NCBI GenBank assembly: GCA_014382495.1
Contig: JACNJR010000041.1
Span: 1 to 39,003 of the forward strand
Direction: 5' to 3'
Source of the DNA: Candidatus Cloacimonadota bacterium
Lineage (GTDB): Bacteria; Cloacimonadota; Cloacimonadia; JGIOTU-2
Length of the DNA: 39,003 nucleotides
The notes under the pieces were generated by a model. The model was given only the letters and a program-made list of their open reading frames with translations, was not told where the DNA came from and did no database searches. Both the position numbers and the translations under genes were made by a program. Below, piece after piece: positions 6,929 to 18,100 of this stretch (the first letter of the stretch is position 1; each line of letters starts with the position of its first letter).

Positions 6929-7288
6929 ATGAAAACATTGTTAATCGTTGATGACGAAGTTGATACTCTGAAATATCTGAGTATTCTTCTGAAAAAACAT
7001 TCACTCGAAGTCATCACGGCGGATAATGGTTTCGATGCGTTGCAAAAAGTTCGTGAGGAGACAATCGATATCATTTTATCAGACATTGCGATGCCAGATA
7101 TGGATGGATACGAACTTTACAAACAAATTAGAGATTTTGACGAGAATATTCCAGTTATAATGATGACCGGCTTCGGATATGACCCAAATCATACTTTGGT
7201 AAAAGCAAAGCAGGACGGCCTGCACGACATTATTTTCAAGCCATTTGAGGTTGATGATTTATTGAATCTTATTAATAAAGTAATTTAA
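6929..7288 (+). CDS. Stand-alone response regulator receiver protein
   Basis: The 119 residues form one CheY-like receiver domain and nothing else. The acidic pair D8-D9, the phosphoacceptor D52 in LSDIAMPDMDG, T80 in IMMTGFG and K104 in FKPFE are all present, so it should be phosphorylatable. There is no DNA-binding or enzymatic output domain and no histidine kinase in the window; it must act by protein contact or in a phosphorelay. It is followed after 23 bp by an unknown small gene, probably co-transcribed. The AAGGTGAG ribosome site is rather far (about 15 bp) from the ATG. Confidence 0.95.
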   Translation: MKTLLIVDDEVDTLKYLSILLKKHSLEVITADNGFDALQKVREETIDIILSDIAMPDMDGYELYKQIRDFDENIPVIMMTGFGYDPNHTLVKAKQDGLHDIIFKPFEVDDLLNLINKVI

Positions 7289-7311
7289 AAAATAAAAAAA
7301 TAGGAGGAACG

Positions 7312-7641
7312 ATGAAAAATAACCTGACACGAAATAAGGTTTCACCAAAAAGTCACAAGAAGGTCATAACATTCGTTTATGCCGATAATCTCGTCGGAGA
7401 TGATGTCGTTCATTTAGAGAATTATCTCGAAAAACGAAAGGTCCTTCATCACATTTATATCGTTGTCTCAAATTCTCCAGACAAGCAAGTCAGAACGGTT
7501 TGCAATAGATATAATCATCTAAAATTAATTTATAGCCAAAACCCAAAAATAGAAATTAATGACATAAAAAATCAATATGACGGCGTTGATGTAAAATTTG
7601 AAGAACGCAAATTTGATGAATTAAAAGAGAGAAGTTTATAA
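7312..7641 (+). CDS. Hypothetical protein, probably co-transcribed with the response regulator
   Basis: I do not recognise this 109-residue protein. It has a basic N-terminus (about 17 residues), then alternating strand/helix patterns (KKVITFVYADN, HHIYIVVSN, HLKLIYSQN), which suggest a small alpha/beta fold, and a charged C-terminal helix. It has no signal peptide, no membrane segment, and one Cys. A strong AGGAGG site precedes the ATG. The gap after the receiver gene is short and a terminator follows its stop, so these two genes likely form a unit; a role as partner or output of the receiver is only inference. Confidence 0.75.
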   Translation: MKNNLTRNKVSPKSHKKVITFVYADNLVGDDVVHLENYLEKRKVLHHIYIVVSNSPDKQVRTVCNRYNHLKLIYSQNPKIEINDIKNQYDGVDVKFEERKFDELKERSL

Positions 7642-7659
7642 TTAAAAATTAAATTTTGC

Positions 7660-7697
7660 GGGCAATAAAGGATTTTCTTTTATTGCCCATTTTTATT
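7660..7697 (+). terminator. Rho-independent terminator, bidirectional, overlapping the uvrC stop codon
   Basis: A perfect 10-bp stem, GGGCAATAAA (7660-7669) with TTTATTGCCC (7679-7688), has a 9-nt loop and is followed by ATTTTTATTT on the plus strand. It ends the response-regulator unit. The right arm is also the last codons and stop of uvrC; on the minus strand the tail after the stem is less T-rich but may still terminate. Confidence 0.8.
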
Positions 7698-9494
7698 TAG
7701 AAAATCCAAAATCTTTCGTGCTAATTTTTTATTAATTCCAGAAATTGAAATTAGTTCAGAAATTTTTGCATTTGCAATATTTTTTACAGATTTGAAATGT
7801 TTGAGAAGTTCGTTTTTTCGTGCTTCCCCTATTCCTGAAATTTTATCTAATTTAGAAAATTTTGTCTTTTTATCTCTCAAATTTTTATGATATTTGATTG
7901 CAAATCTATGCGCTTCATTCCTAATTTGCTGAAGTAATTTCAGAGCATAAGAGGTTTTCGGAATGATGATTGGCTCCTTTTGACTCACAGAAAAAATCTG
8001 CTCTAATTTTTTAGCAATTGAAAAGAGTTCAATTTTGTATGAATATTTTTCAAGTGCTTTCTCGGCGAAAGTGAGTTGTCCTTTTCCGCCATCAACAATA
8101 ATCAAATCGGGAATTTCCGTCTGCTCTTCATCAAGATGAGAAAGATAACGAGTCATTGCTTCTTCGAGCATTAGATAGTCATTTATTCCTTCAACGGTTT
8201 TAATTTTGAATCGGCGATATTGGCTCTTTTTCGGTTTGCCATTATCAAAAAAAACCATTGAAGCAACTGCTTCGTTTCCTTGCAAATTAGAGACATCGAA
8301 AGCTACGATTTTTCTGGGAAGTTTCGATAATCGCAATTTGTCTTTCAATTCTTTTACGGCAAAAACTGTTTTATGCGATGATTTCAGATAGGATAATTTT
8401 TTTTCTTCAACCAAAAGAGAAGCGTTCTGCTTCGCCATTTCGAGCAATTTCTTCTTGTCACCTTTTTGTGGAATGAAAATTTTCACATAAAGCCATTCTG
8501 AAATAATTTCATTGTTTCTCGGTAATTTTTGAAGTAAAATTTTTTGTGGAATATCTTCTTGATGAGAATAATATTGAGCCAAAAACTGAGACAAAATTTT
8601 AGGAATTTTTTCCTTGAAAGTATTATCCAAAAAATAATGTTCTCGCTTTATTAGTTTGCCTTCGCGAATCTTCATCACCACAGAACAGCAGAGATTTTCA
8701 TCTTGTGAAATTCCTATTATATCTAAATTTTCCTTGCTGATTTTGCTCACGATTTGCCTTGTAGAAATGCTTTTGATTTTTCTGATTTGGTCACGAAATT
8801 CAGCAGCTTTTTCAAACAGATTTTCCCCAGCAGCTTTTTCCATCTCTTCCTGAAGTATTTCTATAACTAAATTTGTTTGCCCTTTTAGAAATAGAATTAC
8901 CTGCTCTATTTTCTTTTTGTATTCATCAAAATCAATTTTTCCGATACACGGCGCATCACATTTATGAATCTGAAAATTCAAGCAGGGCTTTTCATATGAG
9001 GAATTTGTTTTTGGTATTTTTTTGTTGCAAGTCCGCAGCCGAAATATCTTTTGCAAAATGTGTAGCGTGTGGCGGATGGAACTCGATTTTGTATAAGGGC
9101 CGAAGTATTTTGCACCGTTTTGTGCGATATTGCGAGTAATAATAGCTCGCGGGAAATTGCTCTTTACATCAATTTCGATATACGGATATTTTTCGCTATC
9201 TTTCAGCGCAATGTTATATTTTGGACGATATTTTTTTATCAGATTTGCTTCCAAAATCAGTGCATCCAATTCGGTTCTTGTAACAATATATTCAAAATTT
9301 GTAATATTTGCGACAAGGATTTCTGTTTTTGGTTGGTCAAAATTTTTCTTTGTAAAATATGATGAGATTCTTCTTTTCAAATTCTTTGCTTTGCCGATGT
9401 ATATTATCTTTCCATTGGAATTTTTCATTAAATATACGCCGAAATTTGGCGGAGTAAGTTTTAATTTCTCTGCAATATTCTGATTTTTATTCAT
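7680..9494 (-). CDS. uvrC: UvrC, excinuclease ABC subunit C
   Basis: UvrC makes both incisions around DNA lesions in nucleotide excision repair. In order: the GIY-YIG nuclease domain near the N-terminus (FGVYLMKNSNGKIIYIGKAKNLKRRISSYF), a Cys-containing segment, the UVR motif that binds UvrB (about residues 190-225), the RNase H-like second nuclease (VAFDVSNLQGNEAVASMVF ... DLIIVDGGKGQL) and C-terminal helix-hairpin-helix motifs. I use the ATG at 9494 (604 residues) because family members start shortly before the EKL...PGVYLM segment; the track's ATG at 9560 adds 22 untypical residues and would overlap murJ by 23 bp. No good SD is seen for either. It is last in the long minus-strand run and ends in the shared hairpin. 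Confidence 0.95.
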   Translation of the reverse strand: MNKNQNIAEKLKLTPPNFGVYLMKNSNGKIIYIGKAKNLKRRISSYFTKKNFDQPKTEILVANITNFEYIVTRTELDALILEANLIKKYRPKYNIALKDSEKYPYIEIDVKSNFPRAIITRNIAQNGAKYFGPYTKSSSIRHTLHILQKIFRLRTCNKKIPKTNSSYEKPCLNFQIHKCDAPCIGKIDFDEYKKKIEQVILFLKGQTNLVIEILQEEMEKAAGENLFEKAAEFRDQIRKIKSISTRQIVSKISKENLDIIGISQDENLCCSVVMKIREGKLIKREHYFLDNTFKEKIPKILSQFLAQYYSHQEDIPQKILLQKLPRNNEIISEWLYVKIFIPQKGDKKKLLEMAKQNASLLVEEKKLSYLKSSHKTVFAVKELKDKLRLSKLPRKIVAFDVSNLQGNEAVASMVFFDNGKPKKSQYRRFKIKTVEGINDYLMLEEAMTRYLSHLDEEQTEIPDLIIVDGGKGQLTFAEKALEKYSYKIELFSIAKKLEQIFSVSQKEPIIIPKTSYALKLLQQIRNEAHRFAIKYHKNLRDKKTKFSKLDKISGIGEARKNELLKHFKSVKNIANAKISELISISGINKKLARKILDFLNKNGQ

Positions 9495-9537
9495 ATTTTT
9501 CTTGAAAATTTTGATGTTTAAATCGTAAAAAATGGAA

Positions 9538-11106
9538 TTATTTTCTTCTGAAAATATCAAATAACATTTGAGAAGATTTTACTTTGAGAAATTTCAAACC
9601 GGAAAAGTAAATCAGAGACGAAATTATCATAATAACTAAGATTTTCAGAAACAGCAGAATTCGCCAATTTAGCATTGATGTAATTGTGATTTGATTAAGA
9701 TAAAAACAGACAAATCCGAGTAAAATAGAGATTATACATATCTTCAAAAAATTAGATAATATATTTGAGAAATTGATTTTTCCGATATTTTTTTGCAAAA
9801 CAAAGAATAGAATAAATGCTTGAATTGTTGCGGAGATCGAGGTTGCAAGTGCAAGTCCTTTCAACTTAATAAAATGCATCAGAATAATGTTGAGAATAAT
9901 ATTGCAGACAACAGTAATAGCAGCAATTTTCATTGGAGTTTTGGTATTTTTCAGAGCAAAAAACGCTGATGCAAAAATTCTTACAGAACTATGCGAAACA
10001 AGTCCAATAGAATAAAATAGTAATGCAGCAAATGTCATGGGGAGCGCATTTTTTTCGTCAAATGCTCCGTGAAGATAAATAAGCGAAATCATATCTCTGC
10101 CCATCACAAGAATGATAGCAATTATTGGAAGCATTATAATGAGAATCAGATTAAACGCATCTTTTAAAGATTTTTTCAGTTTGTCTGTCTGATTGTTTGC
10201 AATGTATCTGGAAAAGAGTGGCAGAAGAGCAGTCCCAATTGCAATTCCAAAAACGCCTAATGGGAGCTGCATCAAACGATTTCCATATTGTAAAGCGGCA
10301 ACGCTTCCAACTGCCAACACCGAAGCGAGAATTGTGTCTACGACCACATTTATTTCTCGAATTCCAATTCCAACTATTCCAGGAATCATCCTTTGCCAGA
10401 CCTGTTTTATCTCTTTTTGTTTTAGATTAATGCGAAATTTAAATTTGTATCCAATTTTTCTCAATAAAGGCAAATTGACAGATAATTGGCAAATCCCGCC
10501 AAATAAAACTCCAGCGGCAAGAATGAATGCTTTCTCTTCGATTGATGATTCTTTCAAAGTAGTATAAATAATTGCAGGAATGATAATTCCGAGATTGAAC
10601 ATCATCGGTGAAAGCGATGGCAAAAAGAAAATCGAATGAGCGTTCAGAATGGCGATGACGACAGATGTAAGTCCAATTAAAAATAGATATGGAAAAAGAG
10701 TTTGCGTAAGTTGACTTGTTAGAGATTGGAATTCTAGTGCAAAACCTGGTGCGATGAGTTTTACTATAATTGGTGCGAGAACAATTCCAATTCCGACAAG
10801 AATTATTAGCAAAATGATTAAAATCGAAAGAATATTTAGAGCAAATTGGATTGTTTCTGCTTTGGATTTTTTCTCTTTGAATTCGGTATAAAGTGGAATA
10901 AAAGCTGCGGAGAGAGCACCTTCGCCAAAAAGTCCTCTGAGCATATTTGGAATTACAAACGCCACTCCAAAACTATCAGCGACAGAAGTTGCTCCCAAAA
11001 AATGAGTTAAAACAATATCGCGAGCAAGTCCGGAAATTCGACTTAGAAATGTTCCGCTTGAAATTTTCCCAACATTTTTTGCTAAATTGTCACTTTTCTT
11101 TTTCAT
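9538..11106 (-). CDS. murJ: MurJ, lipid II flippase
   Basis: The 522-residue membrane protein has about fourteen hydrophobic segments and the MurJ/MviN signature in the first hundred residues: GTFLSRISGLARDI, ADSFGVAFVIPNMLRGLFGEGALSAAFIP. It belongs to the MOP superfamily and moves lipid-linked peptidoglycan precursor across the inner membrane. Length is normal. The ATG has no clear SD; it begins 51 bp after the preceding barrel gene, so it may depend on transcription from the surface block or on an unseen internal promoter. Being an essential cell-wall gene, its position behind a large accessory-looking block is noteworthy. Confidence 0.95.
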   Translation of the reverse strand: MKKKSDNLAKNVGKISSGTFLSRISGLARDIVLTHFLGATSVADSFGVAFVIPNMLRGLFGEGALSAAFIPLYTEFKEKKSKAETIQFALNILSILIILLIILVGIGIVLAPIIVKLIAPGFALEFQSLTSQLTQTLFPYLFLIGLTSVVIAILNAHSIFFLPSLSPMMFNLGIIIPAIIYTTLKESSIEEKAFILAAGVLFGGICQLSVNLPLLRKIGYKFKFRINLKQKEIKQVWQRMIPGIVGIGIREINVVVDTILASVLAVGSVAALQYGNRLMQLPLGVFGIAIGTALLPLFSRYIANNQTDKLKKSLKDAFNLILIIMLPIIAIILVMGRDMISLIYLHGAFDEKNALPMTFAALLFYSIGLVSHSSVRIFASAFFALKNTKTPMKIAAITVVCNIILNIILMHFIKLKGLALATSISATIQAFILFFVLQKNIGKINFSNILSNFLKICIISILLGFVCFYLNQITITSMLNWRILLFLKILVIMIISSLIYFSGLKFLKVKSSQMLFDIFRRK

Positions 11107-11157
11107 TTTATGTCAGCGGCAAATTCTTTGGACAAAAAATTGTTTTTTGAAAAAAAA

Positions 11158-12135
11158 TTAATGTAAAATGTCAAAAGAGATTCTTAGTATATTATGAGTT
11201 TCTTGAATCTGATATGCGATATCAAAATTAAAAGTTGTATCTCGCCAGATTTTGAGCAGTTCAAAACCAATTCCAAAACTGAATCTTCTGTTTTCGCCAG
11301 TGAATAATTCCTGCGAATATCCTGCTCGTAATGCCAACAATTTGTTGAAAAATTTCGTTTCAATTCCTGTTTTTATTTCGTCTTCACAATCGCTTGATAA
11401 CGCTTTGTCATAATCCATAGAAAAGGTGAATTTGTCGTTTTCAAAAGCATAACCGAAAATAAGGTCAACTGCTCGCGACTCGGAATATTCTCCTTTTGCT
11501 GTTCCCACATCATTCTTAGAATTCCAAAGAATATTATTTATCGGATTACGCCACATTAATCCGAATTTATCATTTTCAGAAATCATAAATTGCAATCCAA
11601 AATCAATTCCAAAACCACTTGCTGAACCAGAAATCTGGTGTTCGCCATCGCCATCAATGTATGAACCATCGTTATTATTCCCAAAAGAGTGACTATAATA
11701 TTTTAGATTCATTCCAAAATTAAATCTATCTGCAAGTGAGGGCAAACGAACCAAATTATCACTTATAAATTTACCATTTATAGCAGAAGAGAGAAATAAA
11801 ACTGCTTCAGAGAAAACATCATCACCACAATATATCATTGCGATTCCAAATGATATATTCTCTTGATTTTTGTAAGAATATCCCAAAAAAGAATAATTGA
11901 CAAGGTCAAGAAGGTTTGAATTATCAAAAGTAAAAGAATGCAGATTTTGAATATTACAAAGTCCTGCTGGATTCCAAATTATACTGCTCGGTTTATCTGC
12001 CAATGCTACAAAAGCGCCGCCCATTCCCATTGGTCTCGCTCCAAATTCATAAAAATTGGGATCAATATCATCTAATTCTGCAATTAGAAAATTAACAGCA
12101 TATAAAAACAAAACGAGCAATAATATTTTTTTCAT
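11158..12135 (-). CDS. PorV/PorQ-like outer-membrane beta-barrel protein
   Basis: The 325-residue protein has a signal peptide (about 1-19) and then FGARPMGMGGAFVALADKPSSIIWNPAGL, the characteristic opening of the PorV/PorQ (UPF0164, FadL-related) outer-membrane family. The rest alternates hydrophobic and polar residues like a barrel (FGMNLKYYSH, FGLMWRNPINN, LRISFDI at the end). In Bacteroidetes PorV shuttles type IX cargo to the surface attachment complex; many FCB genomes encode many paralogues of unknown task. It starts 4 bp after the giant gene's stop without a visible SD, suggesting translational coupling, so a role in exporting or anchoring the giant protein is a reasonable inference. 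Confidence 0.85.
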   Translation of the reverse strand: MKKILLLVLFLYAVNFLIAELDDIDPNFYEFGARPMGMGGAFVALADKPSSIIWNPAGLCNIQNLHSFTFDNSNLLDLVNYSFLGYSYKNQENISFGIAMIYCGDDVFSEAVLFLSSAINGKFISDNLVRLPSLADRFNFGMNLKYYSHSFGNNNDGSYIDGDGEHQISGSASGFGIDFGLQFMISENDKFGLMWRNPINNILWNSKNDVGTAKGEYSESRAVDLIFGYAFENDKFTFSMDYDKALSSDCEDEIKTGIETKFFNKLLALRAGYSQELFTGENRRFSFGIGFELLKIWRDTTFNFDIAYQIQETHNILRISFDILH

Positions 12136-12139
12136 AATT

Positions 12140-15100
12140 TTATTTTATTAAGATAATTGTTTTAACAATCTCTTCTTTATGATTTGCATCTTCGGCAATA
12201 ATCTGGATTACATATCGTCCATTTCTTGCCATTTTACCATTTTTTGTCATTCCATCCCAATTGAGTGTAAACTCTTCGCCAGCTTCATAATTTCCTTTTA
12301 GCATTGGACGATTTTCTGCAATTGTCCGAACCAAAGTTCCAGTTAATGTATAAATTTTTGCTGTGATTTTTGGATATCGGCTTATCTTCGAAGAGATTTT
12401 GAAAATTATTTGAAGTCCCATATTTTTGCCAATTTGGTCATACGGAGAAAATGGGTTGGGAAGTAATTTCAAGTCATAAATTCCGAGCTGTTTAGATTCT
12501 GCTACAACGCCATATTCACCCAAACAAGGAATTGAATCCAGCTGTAAATATTCATAATTTTTTCTATTGCCGTTTGATGATGCATCCACCCATTCTAATT
12601 TTTCAACATCCCAATAAGCGATAAAAATACCAGACAAATCAATTCCTTCGTCAAATTCAAAGATAATTCCTGGCATTTTGGCAAAATTGGCAGTAGATCT
12701 GATATCAAACACTGAAGCCATAAGCTCAGAAGTTACAGTTGTTTCTTGCATCGGAGAGACCTGAACTTTTTCCAAATAAAGTTTTGCTGATCCAGAACTA
12801 AGCATTGCTTCTGGTAAGGTCAAATTGCAACCTTCTCCGCTATACAAAGTATCAGGTGAATTGGGGAAATCTAATTTTATGTAAACTGTGATTTGTTTTT
12901 CTGCCGTTACTTCGGTTCCATCATTTGGATCAAACGCCCAAACTTCTAAATCAAATTGACCAACAAAGTTTGAGTCAGGATTATACAGAATACTTTCTTG
13001 AACTTTTTCAAGAGTTCCTATTATCGAATCAACTGGTTCAAATTCAAAAAAATCTACATACATCGACGAACCTTCTGCTGAAACTGTAAATGAACAGGAT
13101 TCGTTATTTTGGATTTCATTTGGTCCATCAATAAGCAAATTTGCCAAATGCATATCTTTTACCTGAATGTCTTCAGTTTCTAATCTAATTGTAATTTCTT
13201 TCAAAGTAACTTTTGCTTTTATTTTTCCTATTCCATTATTATCTGCTGCTTTAAATAAAATCAATCGTTTTTCATCCGGAATTTGCTCAATTTCACCAAT
13301 AGTTGAATCTGATAAACTCCAAAAAACAGAACCAGAAACGTCAACAGAATCATTCAGACAATTACCTGCATCATCCCAAAGATTCGCTTCAAATGTAGTT
13401 TCTTGATTGTAAGCAAAAAGTGCTTCATTTGGTGTTATGTTGGAATAATCGTGTGAAAGCATTCCTTCAGAAGTTAAGGTCCAAATATATGGAGAACTTT
13501 GGTTGCTGAATGTAATTCCAAGTGTATCCGATTGTGAATTAAACCAAAATGTTATATCACCAGATTTCAATTGTGGAGGAATTTTAAATATTAAAAGTGT
13601 GTCATTTTCATCTGTCATTTCAATTTCATATTCGTTATTATCAGCATCTTTGTAATGTAAAAATACTTGGTCATTATATGTGCCTTTGTGCAAAGATATT
13701 TTGATAGAATCCAAAGCTGATTGTGATACAATTTGTGATTTATCAAACTGAAGCGGCAATTGTTTCTCTTGAGAATAACATCGCAAAGTGTCCAAAGTTA
13801 AAGTATACGACAAAGGATTTATGTAATCTCCGAAAGAACCGGTAGATTTTGAAATTAAAATTGAATATTCTCTCGTATGAAGAGTGGAATCAGTAGAACA
13901 ATTTCCGGTAGAATCTGTATAAATCGTTGTGTTGAAATTTGCCGAAGTTATTTTTACTGAAACATTTTGAATTGGAGTTGAACCATCTTCGGTAATTGTA
14001 AATTCAATACTACACAAAACATAATCAAAAGTATAATCAATAGTTGTATCATCTGTTATTGAAATATTTAAAATGTCGTGTGAAAATAATTCATTATCGT
14101 ATTCGGCTTCAATTTGTAAATTGTAAATTCCATCTTCTAAATCCGTAAAAATGTATTCTCCATATTGGTTTGTCGATGTAGTATCAATTGGAAAATTTGT
14201 AGAATCTTTAAGAATAATGTTTGCAGAAGGTAATGCTTCATCTTCCATTTTAATAAATCCACTTACATTTGCCGCGTTCGGATTATAAATGAATTCATTA
14301 TATCTATAAACTGAATCTCCGATTGAAACAGAAATATCTAATTCCTGAAAATTGAAATTAATACTTTCATAAGTGGCATTTATTGATAAATCATAATTCC
14401 CATCTGATAATTCGTCAAATTCATATTGGCTTAGAGAGATTTCCTCTTCAAAATCATTTTCTGGACATTCAAGAATAATTGTGGCACTTGTTGGATGTAC
14501 GGTATTAGGATGATCTGTAGATTTATTTATTATCCATATTTCACCAGTTAGTTTTGATGGTTTGGGTTGTAAAATCAATTCAAGATAGCAATTATTTTGA
14601 TCTGAAGTTAGCTCGATTTCCGAAATTTCAGAAATATAATAATTTTCTTTTTCAGCATAGATTGAATAAATTCCAATAGAATCTACTTGAATCGAATATG
14701 ATCCTTCTGCATCCGTAGTATCCGAATATGTGTTGCCGTTTCTTTCGGCAAAAACTACAGCAGCTTGTAATGGCTCAGAATTTGTATTTTTCACTAATCC
14801 GAAAATTGTGAGTAATTTTTGAGTCAAATAAAAATCAACGGTTGATGGGTCAGAAATTCCACCAGATAATGAAACGATTGTATCAGGAATATCCTCATAT
14901 CCTAAATGTGAAACTGAGACGTGATATATTCCATCTTCCAAATTTGAAAATAAAATTGAACCATTTGATGTTGTCACCAAACTGTCGATAACCTCGTCAT
15001 TTTTAAATAATTTCACTTTTGCATTTGCTATACCGTCTTTTGACTCGTTTTCATAAACTCCGCCAGATATTGAATTCTCCAGAAAACTTAGATTAAATCT

Positions 15101-18100
15101 TGGAAGTTCGACCGTCTGTCCTTCATCAATTTCAACTTGTGGGAATGTTTCCTCAGCTGTAAATCCTTCTAAAATAATACTAATATCATAAGTTCCAGCT
15201 GTTATTCCCGGCACATCAAATTTACCATTTGAATCTGTTACATCGCTCATAACTTGACCACTCATAATATTGGATGCATAAACAATCACGCCCGCTTTGG
15301 GATTATCATTGTAATAAACTTCTCCAATAATATGTGATGCTTGCATAAGCTCAATATCGATACAAATTGGCTGACCATTTTCTATTCCTATTCCTTGAAA
15401 TTGACTCACCAAATCATCTCCAACCTCTGCCCAAATATCATAATATCCTGATAATCCAGTAATCGAAAAATCGCCGAATTCATTTGAATATGTTTCATTT
15501 GAAAAGCCATCAAGATTTTTTGCTGTGATAAGAGAAGAACCGACTTCAACTCCGTCATCATAAACTGTACCCAGAACTGAATTTGGAATCATATCAAGAG
15601 TAATTGAGACATCGGTTGAATCGGTCGTTAGCGAATCTGGATGTGAATAATCATTATATCCAAGTTTTGAGCAGGTTAAGGAATAATTGTGAAGTTCTTG
15701 TAAATTTGAGATAGAAAACACGCCTGCAGCGGAAGTAGTATCAATAAATTCTTCATCATTGTGACATAAAGTAACAATTACATTTTTCAAAAATGTTTCC
15801 TCAGAATTTTTTACAATTCCCGAGATGGAACCTAATTCCGGTTCAAGCTGGAAATTGTAATTTAGTATTTCAAAATCTTCCAAATCGAGCATTTCACTTT
15901 GTGCAACATATCCTGGACGAGTTGCTGATAATTCGTAATTTTCCTCATAAAGATAAGAAAACTCATAATTCCCATTTTCAGAAGTTATGAAATTTTGGAT
16001 TTCATCACCAAAAGCCAAAACAACTTCAGCATTTGAAATTGGATTTGAAGTAGTATCTTCAATAATTCCAGATATTTTTGCAGAATGAATGTCGATTACC
16101 AAATTAATATTTGTGATATTTTCGGTTTCAACAGAAATCAATGTGTCGGCATTGTCATAATCATCTGATGGAAGGTTTGAACCAATTGTCGTGGTTGTAT
16201 ATGGGTTGACATTTTCAAATATAAAAAGTCCACCGCTGTCTGTCGTATCACTCAATAATTGCTCCTGATTAAATAGGTTTATGGAAGTGGAATCAATTGG
16301 TCTGTTATCCGTGTCGATCAAATAACCGGAGATGTCTATAGAGTCTGTATATGTAAGATCAATGTTTTGAGTTGTTTCTGACCTGTGTGCCACATATACA
16401 CTATCAATAATTTTTGTCTCATACGATTGTTTGGATATGGTAAAATCGTAATTCCCTTCATATAAAAATTTGATCGAATATGTTCCGTCAGGTTGGGATG
16501 TTCCGGAATAGGTGTTACCATTTTCGGCTTGAATGGTTATCATTGCACCCTGAACCGGATCCCCGGTAACATCGTTTGTAACGGTTCCCACAAATTCCGA
16601 GGTGTGGAGAGACATTGTCAGGCTGTTTGGCATAGAATTAACGGGATCATCTTCAATTGTAAATACGGTATCAGTATTTTCCCAACCTTGTTGGTATTTA
16701 TCGGTTGCAACCGTATAAGTTTCATAAGGGGCTAATTCCTGAAGAGAAAACTGTCCGTCAGAATTTGTGATTCCCGCACTTGATGCAGTTGGTGAAGTTG
16801 CAGTTACATCTACATTTTCCAGAGTATTTCCCTCTTGATCAACCACAACACCGGTTATTGATTTGTTATTAGGAATCATTATTAATGTTGTATCATAACT
16901 TGCTTGATAAAGAGGTATTGTGTCCGGCTGAACATCTGTGTAATCTTCCAAAGAAAGAGTTATCACATAATCTCGATTTGGATTTAGATTCTGCAATGTG
17001 AAATTTCCTACCGGATCCGTTGTAGTATTTCCAGAAAATCCATCTAAACTAACTGCACAAACTTCCACATTTCCCAATCCAATACTTTCATCATCAATTA
17101 CCTTACCAGTAATAGACGCATTTGTAAGTTCCATTGTGAATTTTAATGTGAGTGTTTCATTTGGTTCAATTGTTATTAAAGTATCATCACAAACATAGTT
17201 CGTTTTGCTCGCAGAGATATTGTATTCAACATATCCTGCCAGTCCAGTTAATTGACAAAATCCATCAGAATTTGTCACATCGGAAGTAATCACGCCGGTT
17301 AAATCGTTTTCTGCAGAAATTGTTACATTGCTCAATGGATTTGAGTTTTGATTTACTACTTCGACTTTAAGGGTTGAAGTTAGAGAAGTTAATTCGGCAT
17401 TTTTGGTAATTGTTGCTCCAGCTGGAATTACAATATTAGTTAAAATTTCTATTTCGTAATTTTCTTTTGTAATAGTAATTGTGTAATAAAAACCTGGTAA
17501 AATATTTTCCAAAATATAAAATCCTGATGAATTGCTGTAGGTTGCTCCTCCGCCACCAGAAGATAGATTTGCTGAGATAAATGCATTTTCTATCGAATTT
17601 CCAATTGTAGCATCTGTTATGGTTCCTTGAATTGTGCTGAAATTTTCTTCCAAAAATAATGTTGTGTCAATCGTTGAACCAGGATTTATCTCCAAATTAA
17701 TTGTGTTTTGCAAATATCCATTCTTATATGCAGTAATCTCATACTCACCTTGGCTAATTCCAAGAGTAAATTCGCCATTGGAAGCAGAAGTGGTCTGAAA
17801 TGTATTAGTATCTTGCACAGCTTGAATTGTTACTTGTCCTAAAGGATATAGATTGCCTTCATAATCATAGGATTTCACATAACCATTTACAGATGAAGAA
17901 AGTGCAGAAAGGGTTAATTCGGTTGAGAAGGATTGTTCAAGTTCTAAGGGTACTTCGGTTGTTGCTTCGTCAGATGAATATCCTGTTTTACTTCCAATAA
18001 TGTTATATTCTACCAATGGTGTTACAATTAAAGAAAAATTTCCATAAACGCCACTAACTGTAGAATAAGAATTTTCAGGATTGTTAACTTCCTCAATATC

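Noticed and set aside
9494-9560. Longer uvrC start at 9560
   Set aside because: It adds 22 residues not typical of UvrC and overlaps murJ by 23 bp; the ATG at 9494 fits the family start.
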